A DNA stretch of 64,000 nt from Marinagarivorans cellulosilyticus. GTDB lineage: Bacteria; Pseudomonadota; Gammaproteobacteria; Pseudomonadales; Cellvibrionaceae. A model generated the notes under the pieces. That model was not told where the DNA came from and did no database searches. It saw only the letters and a list, made by a program, of their open reading frames with translations. Below, one piece after another: positions 18,014-26,204 of the stretch (its first letter is position 1; every line of letters starts with the position of its first letter). Location: assembly GCF_021655555.1 (NCBI RefSeq), contig NZ_AP023086.1:496001-560000 (forward strand), written 5' to 3'. Both the position numbers and the translations under genes were made by a program.

Positions 18014-18490
18014 TTACAGACAGCCTAGCGCAACGAGTTGTTGGCGCATTCGTTCAAGCTCTTTTTGCTGTTGTTTTTCGGTAAGGGCTTTACCGTTATC
18101 GTCGACCATATAGGTAATGGTGTTGTTTCTGTTGCCGTAAGAGTTGTAGTCGGCTAGCCAGCGAGCGCAGTCTTTTTGCTGATAGTGCTGTTCGGCTTGC
18201 GCTTGGCGCCGGGCTTGCTCGGCTGCTAATTGCTTGGCGTGCTTTGCTTCTTTCTCGTTGCTGTAATAGTCCGCAAAAGAGTCGGATGGATCGGCGCTAT
18301 TCACTGGCTTCAACTCTACGGCTTCGGCCTTAATGGCTTGTTTTTTCTTTTGTTCAATTAAGCTTTTATTGGCGCTGTCAGAAAAGTGAACTTTACCGTT
18401 TTCATCGACCCAGCGATAAACTTCACCGGCAAAGCCTTGCTGGCAACAGGTCGAAAATAAAAGGGTGGCCATGGCTATTTTGGTTAGCAT
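18014..18490 (-). CDS. DUF4124 domain periplasmic protein
   Basis: 158 residues. Signal peptide (about 1-21, ending GFA), then the DUF4124 core YRWVDENGKVHFSDS, then a basic and Gln-rich helical part with KQQQKELERMRQQL near the end. DUF4124 proteins are common in proteobacterial periplasms and have no agreed role. The coiled-coil tail may mediate protein contacts. Confidence 0.8.
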   Translation of the reverse strand: MLTKIAMATLLFSTCCQQGFAGEVYRWVDENGKVHFSDSANKSLIEQKKKQAIKAEAVELKPVNSADPSDSFADYYSNEKEAKHAKQLAAEQARRQAQAEQHYQQKDCARWLADYNSYGNRNNTITYMVDDNGKALTEKQQQKELERMRQQLVALGCL

Positions 18491-19324
18491 TTTAAGCCTC
18501 TAATGCCTGTAATTATGAGGGGAGTATTGTCGCACCGGCGATTGGCTATTTCTAGTATTTTGGGGGGCTAAATGCCAGTTGTAAGCTAGTCGTTTGTGGG
18601 GGCGGGTGATGCTTCATTCAGTACTTGGAGAGCGGGAAAAAGAAAGTGGAACGCGGTTATGTCATCAGCTCTACTTGTGAGCGAATTGTTTTTCAAACAT
18701 TGCGAGGGGCGATCAAGTCAGTGCCAGTACATCGGGTTAGTGCTGAGTGTGTAAAACCCAGTTAATCTTAAGTGTTTGAAATCCTCTTTTTGATGTTGAG
18801 CGTTCTCACCTTCTGTGTGGGAACGTTCTCGCCGCAGATTCGGCGGGTAACATTTTCCCTGCCATTGTTTAATCAGAAGATATTTAATGGCGAGGGCGTA
18901 GATGGTTAGTTTTTGTGGTTTCATGTATTTTACTTTGTGAATTACAGGCTTACTCAACCTCGTCCAAAACGACCCAATACAAAAACCAGTCGGCTAGGAT
19001 GCAACCTACTTAGAGAACTTGCTGTTTAGTATGTGAAATTTCATGCGCTTGTTTTGGATGGCCTTCCCTGATGTGCTGTTCTGACATGCAATTCCTTCTG
19101 CATTACATCCTATTTTTACCGCGGATACACATTTAATATTGTTCGTTTTTTTTGAGAGTGAATAGCTAGCCTTTGATCTAAGTCACTAAAGTTGGTACCT
19201 AGCTACGTAGTTTTACCCATAGCTATTCGTCACGGTTGGCGTTTCAATAGCGCTATACATACAAATTGGATGGGCTCGCAATCAGAGGCTCAAGTAATCT
19301 TGTTTAGCATACTAGGGGGAAACT
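18491..19324. other. Long intergenic region
   Basis: 834 bp. A diverged copy of the GTTCCCAC-type repeat occurs near 18801-18831 (gttctcaccttctg then tgtgggaac). A minus-strand open frame at 18718-18957 overlaps it and has no recognisable domain, so I do not call it. The end of the region holds the promoter and the ribosome binding site (GGGGA about 19314-19319) of the VWA lipoprotein gene. Confidence 0.4.
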
Positions 19325-20611
19325 ATGGGGATGCCACTCATAAAACTACGTGATCTTGTAGCAATTGCAGTTGTGGCCACGCTGGCTGGCTGTACCGGCG
19401 CTTCTTATGACAGTGGGTCGGAAAGTAGTAGCGGTGGGGTAGTGAGCGGGGTTGTAGATAGTGCCGGCTCCACGGATTCGGGAGTTGGCTCAAGCCCAGG
19501 CAGTATTCAAGCGGGCACTTTAACTGCGGGTGAGTATGATGATCACCTCAACGCTGAAAATTACCAGCGGTACTTAACTGATGTGCTGCAGGGTGGTCAA
19601 GATCTCCCTTATATTGATATTACTTCAAAGCTAATTTTGAAAGTTGTAGGGCCAAGCAGCCTTCCTGCTCCTGGCGTGCGTATTACGATTGAGGTCGAGC
19701 AAATGGAAGTGATTTCGATGGCTACTGCGGCTAACGGTGAAGCTTATTTATACGAAGCATTGGATGGCCTGCCAGATACTTTTGACATTGTATTGAGTCG
19801 CGATGGTAGTGAGCTTCAGCGCCTAACCAGCGTGACCTTGGCAGACTTAAAGGCCAATAGCGGAATTGATATTACGCTAGATAGTGAAATTGCGGCAGCG
19901 GATCAATTGGATTTAATGTTGGTTGTTGATACCACGGGCTCAATGAGCGACGAGTTGAACTTTTTGAAAACGGAGTTGCGTGCCATTATTGACGAGGTGG
20001 CGGCAAAACATTCCGGCCTCGATGTGCAAGTTGGCTTGGTGGTTTACCGAGATGTTGGCGACAGTTACGTTTCACGTACTTTTGATTTAACAAATGATAT
20101 CGCCGCTCTTCAGGACAACTTAAAGGCGCAAAGTGCTAATGGGGGCGGGGATTACCCAGAAGCTATGCAGGTTGGCTTGCGAGAAGGCGTTACTGCGAGC
20201 TGGCGTGAAAATAGTACCAAAGTGATGCTGCTGGCTGCTGATGCACCGCCAAAAGACAAGGATATAGCCGATGCGTGGAATTATGTGTTAGATGCTCGCG
20301 AACAGCAAATTCATATTTTGCCTTTAGCTGCGAGCAGCTCTGGCCCCGTCACCGAGTTTTTAATGCGTGCCATGGCTGTAGCTACACAAAGTCGTTATTT
20401 GTTTTTAACGGATGACTCTGGTGTGGGTGATACGCATGATGAGCCTACAGTGGACTGTTATGTGGTTACGCGTTTGGATGGCGCAATTATTCGTGCGATA
20501 GATTCTCTCCTTTCTGGAGAGCTAATTTTCCCAGAGCAGCAAGATGTTATTCGTAAAGAAGGGAATTACGTGGATGGCATTTGTGAATCTGAAGAAGTCA
20601 CTGCGCAATAG
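19325..20611 (+). CDS. Lipoprotein with von Willebrand factor A domain
   Basis: 428 residues. Lipobox VATLAGC gives Cys23 as the lipid site; a Ser/Gly-rich linker runs to about residue 60. A beta-sandwich region (about 100-190) precedes the VWA domain, which has the metal-ion-dependent adhesion site D202xTGSMS and then VGLVVYRDVGD and LLAADAPPKD. VWA domains of this type bind a protein ligand through Mg2+ at the cell surface. The start is supported by a GGGGA ribosome binding site. No partner gene is adjacent, so the ligand is unknown. Confidence 0.85.
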   Translation: MGMPLIKLRDLVAIAVVATLAGCTGASYDSGSESSSGGVVSGVVDSAGSTDSGVGSSPGSIQAGTLTAGEYDDHLNAENYQRYLTDVLQGGQDLPYIDITSKLILKVVGPSSLPAPGVRITIEVEQMEVISMATAANGEAYLYEALDGLPDTFDIVLSRDGSELQRLTSVTLADLKANSGIDITLDSEIAAADQLDLMLVVDTTGSMSDELNFLKTELRAIIDEVAAKHSGLDVQVGLVVYRDVGDSYVSRTFDLTNDIAALQDNLKAQSANGGGDYPEAMQVGLREGVTASWRENSTKVMLLAADAPPKDKDIADAWNYVLDAREQQIHILPLAASSSGPVTEFLMRAMAVATQSRYLFLTDDSGVGDTHDEPTVDCYVVTRLDGAIIRAIDSLLSGELIFPEQQDVIRKEGNYVDGICESEEVTAQ

Positions 20612-21066
20612 CTCTTATCTAATCAGTTTTTTTGGGTACGCATTCAATTTGTTGACAGAGGTTGCCGTTTGAATTGGCCGACTGGGTTGGCCGTTCTTCG
20701 GCTTCCGCGGCCGAGGCATTAGTGCAGTCTGCTCATCTGCGAAAAAGGATTCCCGAAGATTTTCCGTTCACACTCGCATCGGGCCCAAAACTGGTTGGGG
20801 TTGGCGAAGGGCTTTGAGCCCCCCCCAAAAAAACCTTTATCGGCCATGAACAGTATTGATAACGCAGTGCTGCCTATGGGGTATAAGCGCACTCCTGGTC
20901 GGCAAAGCTGCAAGTCTCTATTGGGTTGATAGCCCTAATTTTTTCGATTAATTTATTTTCCCGCCTGTCGGGGGGATTTTCTGTACCTGAGTATATTGCA
21001 GCTTGGCATTGACCTTAATATTTATCGAATATTGTGTATGATATTTGGGGTCAGAAAGATCATTGA
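20612..21066. other. Intergenic region between convergent genes
   Basis: 455 bp. It contains a homopolymeric C8-A7 stretch at about 20820-20833. A minus-strand frame at 20719-20913 contains MADKGFF, which is reminiscent of some transposases, but this is too little to call. No clear terminator was found. Confidence 0.35.
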
Positions 21067-22794
21067 TTATTGCACAGCATAAAAATACGCATCATCCCAC
21101 CAAATTCTTCTCTCGCCATTTTTGGCAATTGAGTGAATTAGTTGCATGGAAACGCTGTTCGCGTTTGGAGGACGCTTTCGTTCATATATTTCTAAGGGAA
21201 TCCAGCCGGTTAAACTGGAAGATATATCATCATGTCCATGGTCCGCTTGGTATTTTCCTCTGCAATTGGCATCCTCATACCAAGTAATGCGTAGGCGTCC
21301 GCCGCCCGGTGTGTAGTTAGTTACATTTTGATATTTAATTCCGGCATCAAATACTCTGCCGCTGGCAGTATTTAAATTAATGCATTGACTAAAAGCTCCG
21401 GTCCCGATGGATCCTCGATCTGAAACAAGCCGAGTCTCCAATACGCCACTACGCCCCCCCGCTGATAGCTGCCAATGTTCTTTGTTTGCGCCTCGCCAGC
21501 CAGCAGTAGTAGCATCAAAACTCGGGTTATTGAGTAGGTTTACATAGGTTTCTTGAGCGGGGGTATAACTTTCAGTCTTACGATATTTTTTTTCTTCAAC
21601 TTCTAATTGAATGTCGTCCCAGATTGCGGCAACTGGAGCTGGTGGCTGTGAGTTTTTGCCAGAATATTGAGTTCGAAATTCTTGATTGGTGACACCTAAT
21701 TTTTGGCCATAAGTCTGATTTTGTATCAATGTAATTTCGAATGATTGTGAGCCAAGGCCTGCTTGTTTATTTTTTAAGCTAAGGGTTTGCCAGCCCAGTT
21801 GTTTTTCTATATTGGCATAGCCACCATGTTGGCCGCCTAGACTACAGTCAGGTGTTGTGTGCCAGGTGAGCCCTAATTTATGAGCCCGTGTGTATTCCGG
21901 TACTTCCTCCAGTTTTACGTGTGCGAACACACTGAGAGACTCAACATCCGTTGCTGGTAAACAGAGGCTGGCGTGGGCTTCTTTCCAAGATTGAGGGCTG
22001 CTTGGTATATAAGCTTGGGACCCCATTCGCAATCCCCCTGAGTTTTCGATACCCCCTGCAGGTGAGTAGCTCACTCCGTGGTCTAACTTCCACCCTTGCA
22101 GGCCTGTATTGAAATTACCGTTAAATGTTTGTGTGCCCGCACGAATAACTGGTTCAGCTTTTGGTGTAGAGGTGATTATTGTAGAGGCCTTTTCTGGCGT
22201 GTTCAGTAGTTCGGGTTGTATATGAAGTGACGTTTTTGGGGCGCGGGAAGGTAAACGACAATAGCGCCAGGCAGTAATAATATCTACCTTATTTTTGCAC
22301 CAGTGTTTTTCGAATTTAAAGGCTAAAGAGTGTAGTGTGCTGCCCCTTGCGGGGTAAAAATTTAGATTAATTTCTTCGCTCGCTAGGTGATCTTGTTCGC
22401 TGGAATCATTCATTACAATGGCAAAGGTTGCAGTGTTTTTGCCTGGAGCGATGCGTGCGGGTCGGAAGCCGAAATGGTTCAAAGTAATTCGATTGCCGGA
22501 TACGCTACCACCGACACCCAAATCATCCATGCCTGGCACCGGCGAGAATTCGTAATCTAGGGAGATATGGACAAGGTCAGCAAGTTCCTTCGTCACTCTT
22601 ACACTGTTGACTTTTAAGTTGGGTAAGCGGCTGCGTGGGGCTATTGTACCGTTCTTGTGAATTTCTACACTGCGCTCACTAAGGCTTAAAGCCATTACTT
22701 CAAAAGGTGACAGTAGAGGGGTAATTTTTACTTTCTCGATAAATAAAAAAGCTGCTAGTAGCAGTAGTGATAATAAAATGGAAAGTCTAACCAT
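21067..22794 (-). CDS. Secreted or membrane-anchored protein with two beta-sandwich (CBM-like) domains
   Basis: 575 residues. The N-terminal hydrophobic segment (about 3-19) is a signal peptide or anchor. After a region of about 200 residues without a recognised domain come two similar jelly-roll-like modules. The first begins FNGNFNTGLQGWKLDHG (about 225) and the second LLNNPSFDATTAGW (about 432). This 'N..F..g..gW' opening is typical of CBM4/9/22-type carbohydrate-binding modules. No catalytic motif is visible, so binding of a polysaccharide is inferred. The lipoprotein gene upstream on the same strand is 61 bp away, so they may be co-transcribed. Confidence 0.6.
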   Translation of the reverse strand: MVRLSILLSLLLLAAFLFIEKVKITPLLSPFEVMALSLSERSVEIHKNGTIAPRSRLPNLKVNSVRVTKELADLVHISLDYEFSPVPGMDDLGVGGSVSGNRITLNHFGFRPARIAPGKNTATFAIVMNDSSEQDHLASEEINLNFYPARGSTLHSLAFKFEKHWCKNKVDIITAWRYCRLPSRAPKTSLHIQPELLNTPEKASTIITSTPKAEPVIRAGTQTFNGNFNTGLQGWKLDHGVSYSPAGGIENSGGLRMGSQAYIPSSPQSWKEAHASLCLPATDVESLSVFAHVKLEEVPEYTRAHKLGLTWHTTPDCSLGGQHGGYANIEKQLGWQTLSLKNKQAGLGSQSFEITLIQNQTYGQKLGVTNQEFRTQYSGKNSQPPAPVAAIWDDIQLEVEEKKYRKTESYTPAQETYVNLLNNPSFDATTAGWRGANKEHWQLSAGGRSGVLETRLVSDRGSIGTGAFSQCINLNTASGRVFDAGIKYQNVTNYTPGGGRLRITWYEDANCRGKYQADHGHDDISSSLTGWIPLEIYERKRPPNANSVSMQLIHSIAKNGERRIWWDDAYFYAVQ

Positions 22795-22855
22795 AATTGC
22801 AATCTAAACCCGCTGTATCTTTGGAAGTTAGCTAAGAAAGAGTTAGTGCTCTACT

Positions 22856-23842
22856 TTAAAATTCTTGGAATTGATTATTGTCAAGAAATATATCAAATTC
22901 ACCTTCAAAATATACAGGTGCAGGAAGTTGTTCGCTTGAGTCTTCTGATTCGCAGCACAGCGCTTGATTAAATGAGAAGCTACCAGTGATCCTGTGGTCG
23001 TCTAGTACTGAAATTATTATTTTCACATTAATTCTATTGTCTGGGTGATAGGTTTCCGTCCGAACGCCAGTATCTTTATCAAAAGCTTCGTTATAGTTAA
23101 AGTCTAGCGTAATTGGGCTTGAGCCAATGTCGTAATCAGAATCATACTCGTACGCGCCTAATTGTAACGGGCCGTAGATGTTTATGTTGATGCCCGCAGT
23201 TCCCTCCCTGTAAGGGAAAAGTATTGTGGCGCCCCGTAATGTTCCAGTTTGGCTATACCGCGCCTCTGAACAGGTGTGCATTACTTTGTTCAGCGCTATA
23301 GGGCTCGATAGGATAAAAGTGCCGTTTTGGGTTAGCGCATCATTACTAATCTTAACCATGTAGCTTTTAATGTTTTCTTGCCATTCATCATCTTGATAGA
23401 ACAGCTGGCGGGTGTACTCCCTGAAGAGCACGCCGTTGTCCTGAAGAGCATAATGCTCATCGAACCTTGGGTAATAATGCTTTTCAGTTTTATAGCCATT
23501 GCCATAGTGGGCTAAAGTTTCGGTCGTTTCAAAACACCGCTGCTGCCGAATGCCTTCTGGATGATCGTTGATGATTACTAGAGTCGAATGTGTATTTTCT
23601 TGCAAATATTCTTGCGTGTTAGGGTTATATGTTTTGGCGTTTGTGATGACTTGCCAAGTTCCAGTCATATCTCTGCTAAGCAAAGACTCTCCAGTGGAGG
23701 ACTGGGAGCCGCCAGAGCTACCGGTGAGATTTTCTGAGCTAGAAGGTTGTGTTTGTATTTGGTTTGAGTTGTCGCTACCGCAACCGGCGAGTAAAATCGC
23801 GAAAGTGCTCGATATAACTATAGCTGTCAGAGTTTTTAGCAT
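22856..23842 (-). CDS. Lipoprotein of unknown function
   Basis: 328 residues with a clear signal sequence and lipobox (LLAGC), followed by a Ser/Gln-rich linker and a beta-rich domain beginning TGTWQVITNAKTYNP, a layout seen in lipocalin-like lipoproteins. I recognise no family. A paired-cysteine segment CCESE lies near the C-terminus. The gene precedes the CBM-like gene on the same strand with a 61-bp gap. Confidence 0.65.
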   Translation of the reverse strand: MLKTLTAIVISSTFAILLAGCGSDNSNQIQTQPSSSENLTGSSGGSQSSTGESLLSRDMTGTWQVITNAKTYNPNTQEYLQENTHSTLVIINDHPEGIRQQRCFETTETLAHYGNGYKTEKHYYPRFDEHYALQDNGVLFREYTRQLFYQDDEWQENIKSYMVKISNDALTQNGTFILSSPIALNKVMHTCSEARYSQTGTLRGATILFPYREGTAGININIYGPLQLGAYEYDSDYDIGSSPITLDFNYNEAFDKDTGVRTETYHPDNRINVKIIISVLDDHRITGSFSFNQALCCESEDSSEQLPAPVYFEGEFDIFLDNNQFQEF

Positions 23843-23960
23843 TATTTGTTCTCTAATTTATTTTTTAAAGCTAGCGTAGAAGTTATTGGTTTCGGGATAG
23901 TTATGCCAATCTTATTTTCAGCGGCATCGTAATAGCCCGCAAAAATTAAATTGTTTACCC

Positions 23961-24566
23961 CTATAAATCGTCCGTCTTAAATTCACTATAACCTTCGTAA
24001 AAATAACTCACGTCGATACCTTTCATAAACAGGGTGCGATCATCAATTTGGTTGGTCAGTGCTTGTTTGAGTAGTACCTTAATTTCAACATCTTTAACCA
24101 CGCTGCGCTGCATGGCTGAAAGGTAATCATCTTTATCAACAAGGTTCCAGTCAACGACTTGCTGGACTTCTTGCTTCAGAATAAGGTCTAACCAAATGCG
24201 TGTTGCGCGTCCATTGCCCTCGCGAAAAGGGTGGGCAATATTCATCTCAACATACTTCTCGATGATTTCATCAAAACTACTCTGCGGCATGGCGCTGATG
24301 TGTTTGAGCGAAGGCTCTAGATACATCACTGGAGCAAAGCGGAAGTCACCTTTGGCGATGTTTACATCGCGTACTTTGCCCGCGAAGTCATAGATTTCTT
24401 CGAATAGGTACGCGTGAATAAAACTTAGCCCTGCAAAGGTACCAACTTCAACTTTGTTTATATCGCCAGAATCAAATAGCTGCTTGGCTTTGAGTTTACT
24501 GATTCTTTCTTCAGCTTTGGCGAGTTCAATTTGGTCTGTGATGTTGAGTTTGTTGTCCAAAATCAT
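23961..24566 (-). CDS. Class III Fic-domain AMP transferase-like protein
   Basis: 201 residues from the ATG at 24566; AAAAGG lies just upstream, and the longer frame runs into the repeat hairpin. The Fic active site HPFREGNGRATR lies at 112-123 (catalytic His112). The C-terminus carries SYFYEG at 187-192, which fits the inhibitory motif [S/T]xxxE[G/N]; with the motif at the C-terminus this is the class III layout known from Neisseria meningitidis Fic. Fic proteins transfer AMP from ATP to a target hydroxyl, and in class III the inhibitory helix is relieved by oligomer loss and self-modification. The target here is unknown. No separate antitoxin is adjacent, as expected for this class. Confidence 0.88.
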   Translation of the reverse strand: MILDNKLNITDQIELAKAEERISKLKAKQLFDSGDINKVEVGTFAGLSFIHAYLFEEIYDFAGKVRDVNIAKGDFRFAPVMYLEPSLKHISAMPQSSFDEIIEKYVEMNIAHPFREGNGRATRIWLDLILKQEVQQVVDWNLVDKDDYLSAMQRSVVKDVEIKVLLKQALTNQIDDRTLFMKGIDVSYFYEGYSEFKTDDL

Positions 24567-24603
24567 TTTATTGGCCTTTTGATTGCTTTTGCATTTACAT
24601 CTA

Positions 24604-24627
24604 GCTCCCACGCTCCTGCGTGGGAGC
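24604..24627. repeat. GCTCCCACGC palindromic repeat
   Basis: GCTCCCACGC (24604-24613), TCCT loop, GCGTGGGAGC (24618-24627). It is a perfect 10-bp stem just upstream of the Fic gene. A related hairpin lies at 25593-25620, so the two bracket the hypothetical gene at 24670-25566. Confidence 0.75.
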
Positions 24628-24669
24628 GAGGTGATTTCTGTGGTCTTGCGTGAGAATTAGCCTGATAAC

Positions 24670-25566
24670 TCACTTTGTTACCCCAAGAATATTTTTTGAT
24701 GCAGTATAGATCTTTAAGTGACATTGATTGAATGCTTCTTGGTTGTAAAACATTAGGCGCTCAAGGTCATCAACAATATCGATTCTCATTATTTCTTCGG
24801 GCTGGCTTGGTATAGGAGGGGAGCTAATCATCAGTAGTGTATTTTTATTTAAGTTGAAATATAGCGAAGTTAAGCCATTTGGATCAGAAAGCTCTACATA
24901 TCCTCTGTCACATACCGCTACTATTTCTTGTGTGTATTTATGTATTTCAATATAGCTAAAAAGTTCTTTGCAAATAAATCTGGCAAGACTTTCTGGGCGA
25001 TGCACTTTTTCATTGGTGCTTTCTTCGGCTAGAGTGTAAATTAACTCTAGCCACATCTCCCTGTCATTTTCTTTTAGGCCAAACTCCTGTTGGAGCTGGC
25101 TTAGCCGTTTATGATTTCCATTTTTTAATAAGTTTCTGAAAATAATGTTTTCCGGATTGTGTCTTATCGGGTGGTCGGCGAAGTTTTCAAATATTTTTCC
25201 TGTGAAACTGTGATTGAGAGGACTTCTAAAAATATTGAGTAGCTTAAGCCCGACTACATTTAATAAATCATTTTCATTAAAAATATTGATGGCGTCGCGA
25301 TTAATAAATTTTGAGGCGGTTGTTTCGCTGCCGTTAAAAATATTTTCTAAATTTGATCTGAGCTTGTTCTCTTTGTGAAAGGTATATAGGTCATTTTCAC
25401 AAAGAATAGAGCCAATATTTACTGGGCCCTCCAATTCTGGCCCCTTAGGTGTTTTCCCTATTCGAAGAATTTTCTTTTCTTTGGCTGTGTTGCTATTACA
25501 GCGAAGCTCCCAACGGCTATAGAAGTGCTGGGCAGTTGTAGTGTTTGAATAATTAGCGAAGTCCAT
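24670..25566 (-). CDS. Hypothetical protein, possible accessory gene (DUF4238-like at best)
   Basis: 298 residues, no signal peptide or membrane helix, AT-rich relative to its neighbours. Short segments (AQHFYSRWELRC near the N-terminus; LLNIFRSPLNHSF in the middle) recall DUF4238 proteins, but the family's usual His-Tyr-Val-Pro start is missing, so I do not assign it. It is bracketed by GTTCCCAC-type hairpins, which fits an inserted accessory gene. Its base composition and position next to a Fic gene are the only leads. Confidence 0.6.
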   Translation of the reverse strand: MDFANYSNTTTAQHFYSRWELRCNSNTAKEKKILRIGKTPKGPELEGPVNIGSILCENDLYTFHKENKLRSNLENIFNGSETTASKFINRDAINIFNENDLLNVVGLKLLNIFRSPLNHSFTGKIFENFADHPIRHNPENIIFRNLLKNGNHKRLSQLQQEFGLKENDREMWLELIYTLAEESTNEKVHRPESLARFICKELFSYIEIHKYTQEIVAVCDRGYVELSDPNGLTSLYFNLNKNTLLMISSPPIPSQPEEIMRIDIVDDLERLMFYNQEAFNQCHLKIYTASKNILGVTK

Positions 25567-25592
25567 ACGGTAATCCTAGCAACGACGTTTCC

Positions 25593-25620
25593 TCGTTCCC
25601 ACGCTCCTGTGTGGGAACGA
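25593..25620. repeat. GTTCCCACGCTC palindromic repeat
   Basis: TCGTTCCCAC (25593-25602) pairs with GTGGGAACGA (25611-25620), 10-bp perfect stem with an 8-base loop. It is the same type as 24604-24627, and a diverged half copy appears at about 25720-25742. Confidence 0.75.
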
Positions 25621-25774
25621 ATATTGTTAATCGTGATGTTAAAAGTCTGCCATAGTTCATGGCTTGAACATTAATGCTGCCCAGTTAACTTCACTTTCTT
25701 TTTGTGGCGAGTATGCATTACCACGCGGAGCGCGGGAACGAGAAGATAGCCCAGCCCCTTCTGACAAAAAATAT

Positions 25775-26029
25775 TTACATTCTCGCGCGTCGCTTACGCG
25801 CCCCAATCCCAACAAATAATGGCAGGGGAACATCACCAATTACTTTTGCGATTATTACCCCGTCAATCATCCAGCGATGCTCTAGTCGTCCATTACTCGC
25901 AACTACAACACCAGTTTTACTATCTAGAGCCCGTAAATAAGCAGCCCTAAAAGCACGTCTTGCCGCTTCGGGTATCTCTTCATGCCTTTGCGCCAATCTA
26001 AGATTGTCTTGCTTCGAAACACTTTTCAT
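25775..26029 (-). CDS. Small basic hypothetical protein
   Basis: 84 residues from the ATG at 26029 (a GTGGA sequence precedes it). The C-terminus is strongly basic (ARKRRARM), and the middle has an alternating pattern (TGVVVASNGRLEHRWMIDG). No domain is recognised. The upstream part of the same open frame runs into the palindromic repeat at 26083-26172, so only the shorter frame is credible. It may be a real small gene or a chance frame. Confidence 0.35.
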   Translation of the reverse strand: MKSVSKQDNLRLAQRHEEIPEAARRAFRAAYLRALDSKTGVVVASNGRLEHRWMIDGVIIAKVIGDVPLPLFVGIGARKRRARM

Positions 26030-26082
26030 ATATATCCACAAACTTCTAGGCCGCATAAAGTTATTAAGTAGCACAAAAAGCG

Positions 26083-26172
26083 CAGGGGATTGATTTATCA
26101 GACCTTCACGCGCCGGGAGCGCGTGTAGAGCGCCCAAGGACGGCTTGAGCGTGTCTGAAAAATCAATCCCCT
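26083..26172. repeat. Large palindromic repeat, copy 1
   Basis: A 21-bp arm at 26083-26103 and its complement at 26152-26172 match at 20 of 21 positions. The 48-bp centre holds CGCGCCGGGAGCGCG and GAGCGCCCAAGGACGG. The core recurs at 38502-38644 and, in part, inside 47912-48139. It lies 33 bp after the ilvD stop, so it may also end the ilvD transcript, although no T-run follows it on the minus strand. Confidence 0.75.
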
Positions 26173-26204
26173 GTGCGGCAACACGGAAATTGTTTATTTA
26201 AAAC

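Noticed and set aside
18718..18957. Minus-strand frame of 79 residues in a long intergenic region
   Set aside because: It overlaps a degenerate GTTCCCAC-type repeat and shows no domain or ribosome binding site.
20719..20913. Minus-strand frame with MADKGFF, possible transposase remnant
   Set aside because: The match is a single short string; no catalytic residues, inverted repeats or neighbouring fragments support it.
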